Shown piece after piece: positions 43,082-51,380 of a DNA stretch of 64,000 bases; position 1 is the stretch's first letter, and each line of letters begins with the position of its first letter. The position numbers and the translations under genes were made by a program. The stretch lies in assembly GCF_900088125.1 (NCBI RefSeq), contig NZ_FLQT01000003.1:1239071-1303070 (forward strand). Reading direction: 5' to 3'. A model generated the notes under the pieces. That model was not told where the DNA came from. It was given only the letters and a program-made list of their open reading frames with translations, and made no database searches. The stretch comes from Peptoniphilus pacaensis. Its GTDB lineage: Bacteria; Bacillota; Clostridia; Tissierellales; Peptoniphilaceae.

Positions 43082-45372
43082 AAATTCGTTCGACAAGCTT
43101 GGCCATGGCGGCCATGATGAGTGCCGGCTTTTTAGCTGCGCCGATAAATGTATTGGCCAAGGCACCGGAAATGCCCCAAGGTATTTACGCACAGCCTTTT
43201 GCTGAAGGTGAACAGGCTGCGGCAAAGGAAAAGCATTATGATTTGAAATGGAAATTAAAGATGGCGGACGGCTCGGGTAAGGATTCCATGGCTCAGGACT
43301 ATATAGAGAAAGTAACGGCTGTGGAAAAGGACGGTAAGTGGACATTTACCATTTCTACTAAGCCGGAGTCGAGTCAATTGATTGCCAAGTTTTACTACTA
43401 CAAGGATGGAACTAAGTTTGAGGCTCAACAAAATGGAAATGACTGGTCCTTTACCCTTGATTCAAAACCTGAGAATCCGATTAAGCTGGCATTTGCCATT
43501 ACTGTCATGCAGGGAAAAGAAAAGGAAGCTTTCCTCGAAATTTCGGATTACAAGGGAATAAAAGGCGAGGCATCGCAAGAGCCGGAAACACCCGGACAAA
43601 ATCCGAAGGAAGATACGCCCCTTGAAAAGGCGAAAAAAGCTTTGGAGGATGCCATTGAAAAGGCAAACGATGCGGACAGAGACAAGTTGGATGTAAAAGT
43701 TGTAAATGCCCTTAATGATTCTACAGAATCAGCCGGTGCCCTTTTAAAAGAGGCATCAGCCAAGGAAGATGACCTCGCTCTAAAAGTAAGCGAATTGAAC
43801 TTCCTCCTCGCCCTCGGTGAGAAAACCAGGGGCATGGATGATACGGCCAAAAAAGCTTACAAGGGATTTTTAACGGTCGCGTCGGAGTTAAAAGATGCAA
43901 AGCTTGCCGATAAAGGATCGCTGAAAAAGAACCTCGATGAAAATGCCAAGCTATTGAAAGCTGCGGATAAAAAAGAAGAAGATCTAAAAAAAGCAGGCGA
44001 TGCCTTCGCCCTCTTTATGGGAAATTCCAAGGCTGCCGATGATACGGATATAGGCCATTTAAAGGAACTGGTCGAGAAAAAGAAAAAAGTCGATTCCTCC
44101 TCTTATACGGAAGAATCTCAAAAGAAATTAAAGGATCTTTTGGCAACGGCGGAGAAAGAAATTGAAGCCGGCAAGCTGACAAAAGGGCGCGTTTGGGAAT
44201 TGGAAACGGCCATCAACAGCTGGCACGGTGAATTAAAAGCCCCCGAAAAACCGAAGGAAGACAAGAAGGACGACAAAAAAGACGAAAAGAAAAAGGATCA
44301 AACCGTTCGCTATGATGTGCCGGTGGAGCTGGTCCAATCCGACGGCAGGGAGTCCATGGCGTCCTCTGCATTGAGTAGCTGGGCCACGGTGGATGCTTAT
44401 CGCGGCGCCTACACCTATTACATTCAATTTAAGCCCATGAAATTCGGCGACAAGGAAGGGCGCTTAACCAATCTCTTCTATTACGAAAACGGAAGAAAGT
44501 ATCGCGCCCGCTACCACGGCGGCGATTTATGGTCCTTTACCTTGGATGAAAGAGTAAGCTCACAAAAAATTGCCGTTTGGGTCGATATAATGGACGAAAT
44601 AGCAGGGGGCGCAGGCAAGGGCGAAAAAGAAGCCTATATTCAATTTAATTGGTACCGCGCGAAGGAAACCAAACGCTTTGACGGCCAAGTGAAAGAGCCT
44701 GAAAAGAAAAAGGAAGACGAGAAGAAGGAAGAAGAAAAGAAAAAGCTCGACGAAAAGGCCTTGGAAGAAAAGAAGAAGGAATTTTTAAAAGCACAAAGAG
44801 AACGGGAGCGGCAGGTCGTTTTAAGAGCCTTCTCTGACATGAGTGCCAATCACTGGGCACTGGATGCCATCGCCCACAGCTATGCGCGCGGTTACTTTAA
44901 AGGCGAAGGAGAAGGACGCTTTGCACCTGAGCGGGCCATTACCCGCGGCGAATTTGTCACGATCCTCGGCAGAAAGGCAGGGGCCGCGGCATCGAACACG
45001 GCGACGATTTACCAAGACGTGTCCTCCGGCGCTTATTACGCTGGCTATGTGGCATGGGCACAATCGAAGGGCATCGTAGCAGGTGTCGGCCAAGGACGTT
45101 TTGAACCCAACCGCACCATTACCCGCGAGGAAATGGCGGTTATGCTGAATAAATTCCTCGCGTCTCAAAATAAATCCTACGCCGCCACAGGCTACGGGAA
45201 TTTCTCCGATGGAGGCTCCATAGCAGGCTGGGCGAAGGATTCCGTAGACAAGATGACCCGCCAAGGTCTTTTATCCGGCATGGGCAATGGAAACTTTGCA
45301 CCGAAGGAAAGTTTCAGCCGCGCCCAAGCCGCTCAAGTGTTGTACACCATTGATACCAAAGATATGAAATAA
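43078..45372 (+). CDS. SLH-anchored protein with two NEAT-like domains
   Basis: A 764-residue secreted protein. The signal peptide (1-29) ends near VLAKA. The first, divergent NEAT-like domain lies at about 40-165 (GKDSMAQDYI). Alpha-helical FIVAR-like repeats span about 185-385. The second NEAT-like domain lies at about 412-530 (VQSDGRESMASSAL ... VDIMDEIAGG). A Lys/Glu-rich coiled coil (about 545-580) and three SLH domains (584-764) follow. In the second domain the last strand reads AYIQFNWY, which is not YxxxY. The SLH domains fix it to the wall, so it should collect haem at the surface and pass it inward. Overlap with the flavodoxin gene shows it is in the import operon. Confidence 0.82.
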   Translation: MKIRSTSLAMAAMMSAGFLAAPINVLAKAPEMPQGIYAQPFAEGEQAAAKEKHYDLKWKLKMADGSGKDSMAQDYIEKVTAVEKDGKWTFTISTKPESSQLIAKFYYYKDGTKFEAQQNGNDWSFTLDSKPENPIKLAFAITVMQGKEKEAFLEISDYKGIKGEASQEPETPGQNPKEDTPLEKAKKALEDAIEKANDADRDKLDVKVVNALNDSTESAGALLKEASAKEDDLALKVSELNFLLALGEKTRGMDDTAKKAYKGFLTVASELKDAKLADKGSLKKNLDENAKLLKAADKKEEDLKKAGDAFALFMGNSKAADDTDIGHLKELVEKKKKVDSSSYTEESQKKLKDLLATAEKEIEAGKLTKGRVWELETAINSWHGELKAPEKPKEDKKDDKKDEKKKDQTVRYDVPVELVQSDGRESMASSALSSWATVDAYRGAYTYYIQFKPMKFGDKEGRLTNLFYYENGRKYRARYHGGDLWSFTLDERVSSQKIAVWVDIMDEIAGGAGKGEKEAYIQFNWYRAKETKRFDGQVKEPEKKKEDEKKEEEKKKLDEKALEEKKKEFLKAQRERERQVVLRAFSDMSANHWALDAIAHSYARGYFKGEGEGRFAPERAITRGEFVTILGRKAGAAASNTATIYQDVSSGAYYAGYVAWAQSKGIVAGVGQGRFEPNRTITREEMAVMLNKFLASQNKSYAATGYGNFSDGGSIAGWAKDSVDKMTRQGLLSGMGNGNFAPKESFSRAQAAQVLYTIDTKDMK

Positions 45373-45383
45373 GGAGATTGACG

Positions 45384-46241
45384 ATGAAAAAACTTTTATC
45401 TTTAGCACTGGCCCTTGTATGCTTACTGGCACCTAATGTGGCCCGCGCCGAATCGAGTAAAACCTATGAAGTTCCCGTGGTTTTGAAACACGCCACAAGC
45501 GAAAAGGAATCCATGGCCAACAAGGCCCTTTGCCCCGTCGCAGAGGTGAAGGAAGAAGGAGGCAAGTTCACCTACAAGGTCTTTATAAAGCCATTGAGCT
45601 TTATGAATCAACAAGGGAATTTGACGAATCTCTTTGTCACCGCCGGCGGTCGTGAGGAAGCTGTAAAAGGCGCCGGCAAAGGTGAATATGCAAACAGCTT
45701 CAGCTTTGTACAAAGCGGAAAAGAAAATGTCGTCGACGTCGCCGTATGGGTGGATGTCATGGATCAAATGCAAGGCGGTACACCCGGTGCCGGTGAACAA
45801 AAAGCCCGCTTGGCTTTCGATTGGTCGCAAGCGAAGGTGATGAAGGCCGTCGAATCGAAAAAAACGCCTGTTGCGCCCAAGGCCAACAAAAACGCCATTA
45901 CCATTTTAGTGAACGGCAAGGAAGTCAAAACGGACAGCCCGGCATTTATTAAAGACGGTCGCACCATGGTGCCCGTACGCTTTATCTCCGAAGCCCTGGG
46001 CCTGAAAGTGGGCTGGGATCAAAAAACCCGCACGGTCACCGTTGGAGAAGGGGCAAGCAGCATGAAGCTTGCCATCGGTTCAAAGAATATCGTTCGTGCA
46101 AATGGCAAGAAAACAGCCATCGACGTGGCCGCTATGATTCAAAACGGCCGCACCATGGTACCTATTCGTGCCATCAGCGAGCTCTCCGGCGCCAAGGTGG
46201 ACTGGAATGCAGCGAATCGTGAAGTAATTATTCAAAAGTAG
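45384..46241 (+). CDS. NEAT-like domain fused to a copper-amine-oxidase-N-like module
   Basis: A 285-residue secreted protein. The signal peptide (1-22) ends at ARA. A NEAT-like domain lies at about 26-155 (ATSEKESMANKAL, VDVMDQMQGG, GEQKARLAFDW). Two repeats of the copper-amine-oxidase N-terminal fold follow at about 170-285, with ILVNGKEVKTDSPAFIKDGR, TMVPVRFISEALG and TMVPIRAISELSG. In Firmicutes this module often mediates wall or surface binding. I chose ATG 45384, with AAGGAGA 6 bases upstream; a TTG two codons earlier is less likely. It has no membrane or SLH anchor, so it could be a released or wall-bound hemophore. Confidence 0.82.
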   Translation: MKKLLSLALALVCLLAPNVARAESSKTYEVPVVLKHATSEKESMANKALCPVAEVKEEGGKFTYKVFIKPLSFMNQQGNLTNLFVTAGGREEAVKGAGKGEYANSFSFVQSGKENVVDVAVWVDVMDQMQGGTPGAGEQKARLAFDWSQAKVMKAVESKKTPVAPKANKNAITILVNGKEVKTDSPAFIKDGRTMVPVRFISEALGLKVGWDQKTRTVTVGEGASSMKLAIGSKNIVRANGKKTAIDVAAMIQNGRTMVPIRAISELSGAKVDWNAANREVIIQK

Positions 46242-46245
46242 AAGG

Positions 46246-46271
46246 GGGCCGGCGCCTTCGCCGGCTCTTTT
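46246..46271 (+). terminator. Terminator between the NEAT gene and the ABC exporter pair
   Basis: GCCGGCG pairs with CGCCGGC and TCTTTTC follows. The T run is short, so partial read-through to the ABC genes is likely. Confidence 0.65.
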
Positions 46272-46299
46272 CATTATCTGACAGAAAGGATGGAAGGGA

Positions 46300-48039
46300 T
46301 TGATCGATAAACGATTACTCCAATATTTCAGCGAAGCGAAAAAAGCCATTGCCCGGGTAGTGGGGCTTAAGTGCATTCTGCTGGTTCTCAATAGTTTGGC
46401 AACAGGGCTTTTGGTCTATGCCCTGCGCCTGTTTTTCACGGAAAATCATTGGCAAAGACCGCTGTCCCTTGTTCTTCTGATCAGCTTTTTGATCTACGGG
46501 ATTCGTTTTTTCGTCGCAAAAAAAGAAGTGCGCCTCGCCTATCAGGCGTCGGCGTCGGTAAAGGAAACGATGCGCAACAGGCTTTTTCAAAAGCTTATGT
46601 GCTTCGGCGTGCATTATAAAGAGCGCCTGCGCTCTGCGGAGGCGGTACAGATCATCGGAGAAGGGATCGATCAACTGGAGATTTATTTTTCCGCCTATTT
46701 GCCTCAGTTTTTTTACAGTATGATTGCGCCGGTATTTCTGTTTTTTGTTATCGGCTCCATGTCATGGACTGTGGCCATCGTCCTTTTAATCGGCGTGCCC
46801 ATGATTCCTTTGGCTATTGCTTTGATTCAAACCTTTGCGAAAAAAACCTTCGCTAAGTATTGGACGGAGTACACCGATGTAGGCGACGAGTTTTTGGAAA
46901 ATCTTCAGGGTCTGACGACTTTAAAGATTTACGGCACCGACGCCTATCGCCACCGAAAAATGGAAAAATCCGCCGAGGCCTTTCGCGTGCAGACCATGCG
47001 GGTCTTAACCATGCAGCTCAATTCCATTATCGTCATGGACTTCGTCGCTTACGGAGGCGCCGCTATTGCCCTGGTGGTATGTCTAAAAGCTTGCGTAAGC
47101 GGTCGATTGGATTTTTTCGATGCCCTGTTTATTTTGCTCTTATCGGCGGATTACTTTTTGCCCATGCGGCAATTAGGTTCCTTTTTTCATATCGCCATGA
47201 ACGGCATGGCGGCGGCGGATAGAATGTTTGACCTTCTGGCATTGGAAGAGGAAGAAGACGGTCACATGGCGATGGCAGATGCCGCCGACGAATTAACGGC
47301 GCGGAACCTTGTTTTGTCTTACGACGGCGAGATGCGGGCATTAGACAAATTGTCCTTTAACGTAAAAGGACCGCAACTCGTGGGCATCGTCGGCCCTTCC
47401 GGCTCGGGGAAATCTACTTTGGCCGCCGTCTTGTCGAAGCAACTGAAGGGCTACGAAGGCTCCCTGGCCTTTTGCGGCGTGGAGCTTTCCGACACGAAGG
47501 AAAAAAGCCTTTTGGATCACGTCACCTATTTAGGCGCTGAAAGCTATTTAATGGGCGGAAGTGTACGTGAGCTTCTGGCCATGGCCAATCCCCGGGCCAC
47601 GGTGGCCGCCATGTGGGACAGCTTGGAGCGAGTAAACTTGAAAGAATATTTCGACGCGGAAGATGGGCTGGAGACAATGATTCAAAGCGGCGGAAGCAAT
47701 CTTTCCGGCGGTCAACGGCAGCGGCTCAGCCTTGCCATGGCCCTTCTGCACGACACGCCCATCTATATCTTCGATGAAGTCACGTCGAACATTGACGTGG
47801 AAAGCGAAGAAAAAATCGTCGGTGAAATTCGCGCCTTGGCCGAGACGCGGCTGGTTTTATTTATCAGCCACCGCCTGGCCAATGTGAAAGAGGCGGGACG
47901 ATTGTTCGTTCTCGACGGAGGACATTTGGTGGAAGAAGGTCGCCACGATGAGTTAATTCAACGTGGGGGTATGTACCGCAGCTTGTGGCAAACACAGGCT
48001 GAATTGGAGCAATACCGAGGAGGTGAAGTCAATGCGTAA
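46300..48039 (+). CDS. ABC exporter-type half transporter (CydD-like)
   Basis: A 579-residue fusion of a six-helix type-1 exporter domain (about 1-320) and an ATPase domain. Walker A is GPSGSGKST, the signature LSGGQRQRLSLAMALL, Walker B IYIFDEVTSNID and the switch His is in ISHRLAN. The membrane part resembles the CydD half of thiol exporter CydDC, a group linked with haem and cysteine/glutathione export. The start is TTG 46300 with AAAGGA and GGAAGGG upstream; ATG 46290 is out of frame. It overlaps its partner by 8 bases. In this setting it may export haem or thiols, which is inference. Confidence 0.85.
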   Translation: MIDKRLLQYFSEAKKAIARVVGLKCILLVLNSLATGLLVYALRLFFTENHWQRPLSLVLLISFLIYGIRFFVAKKEVRLAYQASASVKETMRNRLFQKLMCFGVHYKERLRSAEAVQIIGEGIDQLEIYFSAYLPQFFYSMIAPVFLFFVIGSMSWTVAIVLLIGVPMIPLAIALIQTFAKKTFAKYWTEYTDVGDEFLENLQGLTTLKIYGTDAYRHRKMEKSAEAFRVQTMRVLTMQLNSIIVMDFVAYGGAAIALVVCLKACVSGRLDFFDALFILLLSADYFLPMRQLGSFFHIAMNGMAAADRMFDLLALEEEEDGHMAMADAADELTARNLVLSYDGEMRALDKLSFNVKGPQLVGIVGPSGSGKSTLAAVLSKQLKGYEGSLAFCGVELSDTKEKSLLDHVTYLGAESYLMGGSVRELLAMANPRATVAAMWDSLERVNLKEYFDAEDGLETMIQSGGSNLSGGQRQRLSLAMALLHDTPIYIFDEVTSNIDVESEEKIVGEIRALAETRLVLFISHRLANVKEAGRLFVLDGGHLVEEGRHDELIQRGGMYRSLWQTQAELEQYRGGEVNA

Positions 48040-49678
48040 ACCCTTAGCCGTCATGGGGCGTCTTATAGGAATGATTAAGCCCTTGGCACCGGTAATGGTC
48101 CTGGCCATTACTTTAGGGGTGCTGGGCTTCTTCTCGGCCACGGCCATTTCAGCCCTGACAGCTTACGGCCTGGCCTCCGCCTATTTCGGAGAATGGAGCG
48201 GCACCTTTCTTGTGACGGCAATTCTTGTTTGCGGCTTTCTTCGGGGTCCCTTGCGCTACGGTGAGCAGCTCTGCAATCACCACATCGCCTTTAAAATTCT
48301 CGCCATCATACGGAGTCAGGTATTCGCTTCTTTGAGAAAATTGGCGCCGGCGAAATTAGAGGGAAGGGACAAGGGCAATCTCATTACACTCATCACTTCC
48401 GATATCGAGCTCTTGGAAGTCTTTTATGCCCACACCATTTCCCCGGCGGCCATCGCCTTGATTTTTTGTCTGATCTCCGTCGCCTTTCTCGCCAAGGTCG
48501 AGCCCCTATTGGCTCTTTACGCTGCCTTCGGCTATTCGGTGGTGGGTATCGGGCTTCCCTTATACCTCTCCAAGCGAAACAAAGACTTGGGTCTTCAAGC
48601 GAGAAACGCCGGCGGTCGTTTAAGCGGTTTTGTTTTAGACGGCTTGCGCGGCCTGAGGGAAATCTTGCAGTACCGCTTTGAAGATGCTTATCTGAAAAAA
48701 TTAGACGACATGAGTCGCGAAAGCATTGAAGCGAACGGCCGCCTGAAAGACGAAACGGCTTTCGGCATGGCTCTGACGGGAATGGTCCTGAGTCTTTTGC
48801 ACTTAGGACTTGTGGTTCTTGCGGGAGCCATTTACTACCGGGGCACGGAAGATCCCGTCATGCTGCTGACGGCAGTGGTCTATATCCTCTCTTCTTACGG
48901 GCCTACTTTGGCCCTGGCCGCATTAGGCAACACCTTACAGCCCACCTTCGCCGCAGGCAATCGTGTCCTGGATATTTTAGACGAGGCGCCGAAAGTGGAA
49001 GAGGTTGAAACAGGGGCGGTGGTTTCCTTTACCGGTGCCGCCTTGGAGGAGGTGGACTTCTCCTATGAAGAGACATCGATTCTAAAATCCATGGACCTTC
49101 AGGTAAGAAAGGGCGAAATCCTTGGGCTGAGAGGAAAGTCCGGCTCCGGAAAATCCACGATCCTGCGCCTTCTCATGCGTTTTTGGGACGTAAGCGGCGG
49201 CCGCATTATCATCGGCGACGAAGATATTCGAAAGGTGAAGACCGCCTCTCTTCGCGAGGCGGAAGGCTTTATGACTCAGGAAACCTATCTGTTTAACGAC
49301 ACCATTGCGTCGAATTTGCGCCTGGCACGATTGGATGCCACAGAGGAAGAAATAGAAGAGGCATGCCGCCGGGCGGCTGTCCACGATTTTATTCTATCCC
49401 TGCCGGAAGGCTATGACAGTCGAATCGGCGAAATGGGCAGTCGCCTATCATCGGGCGAGCGTCAGCGCCTGGGTCTTGCCCGCGCCTTTTTACACGACGC
49501 ACCGTTTTTGCTCCTGGATGAGCCGACGTCGAATCTGGATAGTTTAAACGAAGCCATGATATTGCGTTCTTTGAAAGAGACTGCCGGGGATAAAACCGTG
49601 CTTATGGTCAGTCACCGGCCCTCTTCATTAACTGTGGCGGACCGAATCATTGAGCTGGAAACGGAACGTCGATCATAA
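48032..49678 (+). CDS. ABC exporter-type half transporter (CydC-like), partner subunit
   Basis: A 548-residue half transporter. The membrane domain lies at about 1-310. The ATPase has Walker A GKSGSGKST, Walker B FLLLDEPTSNLD and the signature LSSGERQRLGLARAFL. SSG in place of the usual SGG is a small change seen in some heterodimers. The start is ATG 48032 with AGGAGGTGA upstream; the frame extends further back but only over the preceding gene. It forms a heterodimer with the upstream subunit. Confidence 0.85.
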   Translation: MRKPLAVMGRLIGMIKPLAPVMVLAITLGVLGFFSATAISALTAYGLASAYFGEWSGTFLVTAILVCGFLRGPLRYGEQLCNHHIAFKILAIIRSQVFASLRKLAPAKLEGRDKGNLITLITSDIELLEVFYAHTISPAAIALIFCLISVAFLAKVEPLLALYAAFGYSVVGIGLPLYLSKRNKDLGLQARNAGGRLSGFVLDGLRGLREILQYRFEDAYLKKLDDMSRESIEANGRLKDETAFGMALTGMVLSLLHLGLVVLAGAIYYRGTEDPVMLLTAVVYILSSYGPTLALAALGNTLQPTFAAGNRVLDILDEAPKVEEVETGAVVSFTGAALEEVDFSYEETSILKSMDLQVRKGEILGLRGKSGSGKSTILRLLMRFWDVSGGRIIIGDEDIRKVKTASLREAEGFMTQETYLFNDTIASNLRLARLDATEEEIEEACRRAAVHDFILSLPEGYDSRIGEMGSRLSSGERQRLGLARAFLHDAPFLLLDEPTSNLDSLNEAMILRSLKETAGDKTVLMVSHRPSSLTVADRIIELETERRS

Positions 49679-49680
49679 GA

Positions 49681-49728
49681 AAACACCCCAGGCAGAGGAG
49701 GAGTACTCCGAAGCCTGAGGTGTTTTTT
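49681..49728. terminator. Bidirectional terminator between convergent operons
   Basis: AAACACCCCAGGC pairs with GCCTGAGGTGTTT over a long loop, with A and T runs on both sides. It ends the rightward ABC operon and also the leftward crcB transcript. Confidence 0.8.
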
Positions 49729-50083
49729 ATTTTACCAATTGTCCGCCGAGATAAAGGGCGATAAAGCCCGTCGCCACGGTGGCGGCGACATAGAGTACGG
49801 AGGTGGTCATATGGCCTTTTTCCGCCATGGCCATGGTTTCGGCGCTGAAGGTTGAGAAGGTGGTGAGTCCGCCGCAAAAGCCCGTTTTTAAAAACAGCAG
49901 TAGATTCTCGTCCCATCCCCGGGCTTCGCCCTTCACGGCGATGATGCCTATGAGAAAGCAGCCGATGACATTGGCGAGAAAGGTGGGAAGGGGCAGTCCC
50001 CGATCCGTTAAGGGGAGCAAGGAGAGCAGGAAGCGACAGGTCGCGCCGCATGCGCCGCCCGCCGCCACGTAAAGGGCTTGCAT
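49727..50083 (-). CDS. crcB: Fluoride ion channel CrcB/Fluc
   Basis: A 118-residue protein with four membrane spans. Family motifs are GGACGATCRF near residue 9, NVIGCFLIG at about 38 and GFCGGLTTFSTFS at about 68, the Phe-rich fluoride path. It exports F- as an antiparallel dimer. The ATG overlaps the pepT stop by one base, so it is translated as the second gene of a pepT-crcB transcript. No fluoride riboswitch is seen upstream of pepT. Confidence 0.94.
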   Translation of the reverse strand: MQALYVAAGGACGATCRFLLSLLPLTDRGLPLPTFLANVIGCFLIGIIAVKGEARGWDENLLLFLKTGFCGGLTTFSTFSAETMAMAEKGHMTTSVLYVAATVATGFIALYLGGQLVK

Positions 50084-51300
50084 TACGCCCTCGTCGCCAT
50101 TTCCTGAATCAACTTCGTGAGGAAGTCACGGCCCTTTTCCATGTGTTGGATGGGAATGTATTCGTAGGGGCCGTGGAAGTTCATGCCGCCGGTAAAGAGA
50201 TTGGGGGTGGGCAGTCCCATCCAGGAAAGCTTGCTGCCGTCGGTGCCGCCGCGAATGGGCTCGACGATGGGCTCGATGCCTTCTTCTTTCATGACGTCGA
50301 CGCAGAGGTCGATGAGATCCATGTGGGGCTCGATTTTTTCACGCATGTTGCGGTAGCTTTCTTCCAAAGTCAGGGTGATGCGGTCGCCGTATTTTCTGTT
50401 CATAAAGTCCACGGCGGCTTGGAAAATCTCGCCCATGTTCTTGACCTTATCGGCGTCGAAGTCGCGGAGGATGTAAATCATTTCCGCCTCCTCCACATTG
50501 CCGCGGAATTGATCCAGGTGGTAGAAGCCTTCGTAGCCTTCCGTGTATTGGGGACGCATTTGCTCGGGAAGCATGCCGTCTAATTCCATGCCCAGGCTAA
50601 TGGCGTTGATCATGTGATTTTTCGCGCTGCCCGGGTGGACGCTGACGCCTTGGATCTTCACCTTGCCGCTGACGGCGTGGAAACATTCGTATTGAACTTC
50701 GCCCAGACGGGAGCCGTCCAAGGTAAAGGCCACGTCGGCGCCGAAGCCTTCCACGTCGAAGTGATCGACGCCGCAGCCGATTTCTTCGTCGGGAGTAAAG
50801 CCGATGGCCAAGTTTCCGTGGGGCAGATCCTTTTCGATCAAGGTCTTTAAGCTGTCCATAATAATGGCGATGCCGGCCTTGTCGTCGGCGCCTAAAAGGG
50901 TGGTGCCGTCGGTGACCATGAGGTCCAAGCCGATGACGTCTTTTAAGGCGGGGAAGTCTTTGTCGGAGAGGACGATGTTCTTTTCTTTATTTAAGACGAT
51001 GTCGCCGCCTTCGTAGTGAACCACTTGGGGCTTCACGCCTTCGCCTTTGGCGGCGGGGGAGGTGTCCATGTGGGCCAAAAGACCGAGTGTGGGCAGATCC
51101 TTGTCTACATTGCTTTTAAGATGGGCGGTGACGTAGCCGTACTCGTCGACCTTGGCGTCTTCAAGACCCATGTCCTTCAGCTCGTCCACGAGGATGTGGG
51201 CCAAGTCGAATTGGCGTTTCGTGGAGGGGAAGGTGTCGGAATTTTCGTCGCTGGTGGTGTAAACTTGTACGTATTTTTTCAGTCGTTCGGTAATGTTCAT
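50083..51300 (-). CDS. pepT: Peptidase T (tripeptide aminopeptidase)
   Basis: A 405-residue M20 peptidase. Zinc ligands lie in LAHMDTSPA, GADDKAGIA and FTPDEEIGCG. GGTDGSKLSWMGLPTPNLFTGG in the C-terminal part is typical of PepT. It cleaves the N-terminal residue of tripeptides in the cytoplasm. I chose the ATG at 51300, with AAAGGAG just upstream; a start at 51315 is also open. It is divergent from the flavoprotein gene at 51381. Confidence 0.95.
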   Translation of the reverse strand: MNITERLKKYVQVYTTSDENSDTFPSTKRQFDLAHILVDELKDMGLEDAKVDEYGYVTAHLKSNVDKDLPTLGLLAHMDTSPAAKGEGVKPQVVHYEGGDIVLNKEKNIVLSDKDFPALKDVIGLDLMVTDGTTLLGADDKAGIAIIMDSLKTLIEKDLPHGNLAIGFTPDEEIGCGVDHFDVEGFGADVAFTLDGSRLGEVQYECFHAVSGKVKIQGVSVHPGSAKNHMINAISLGMELDGMLPEQMRPQYTEGYEGFYHLDQFRGNVEEAEMIYILRDFDADKVKNMGEIFQAAVDFMNRKYGDRITLTLEESYRNMREKIEPHMDLIDLCVDVMKEEGIEPIVEPIRGGTDGSKLSWMGLPTPNLFTGGMNFHGPYEYIPIQHMEKGRDFLTKLIQEMATRA

Positions 51301-51326
51301 GATGGCTCCTTTCACATTTTTCTAAC

Positions 51327-51356
51327 TTGTATTGTAGCATATTTGCGTGCTATACT
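51327..51356 (+). promoter_or_regulatory. Promoter of the HI0933-like flavoprotein
   Basis: TTGTAT (51327-51332) and TATACT (51351-51356) have an 18-base spacer. The ATG lies 25 bases downstream behind AAAGG. Confidence 0.6.
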
Positions 51357-51380
51357 CGGTGAAAAGAAAGGGGTTTTTTT

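Noticed and set aside
50050-50583. Rightward frame of 177 codons opposite pepT
   Set aside because: Antisense shadow of pepT, with no SD and a His/Val-rich low-complexity product.
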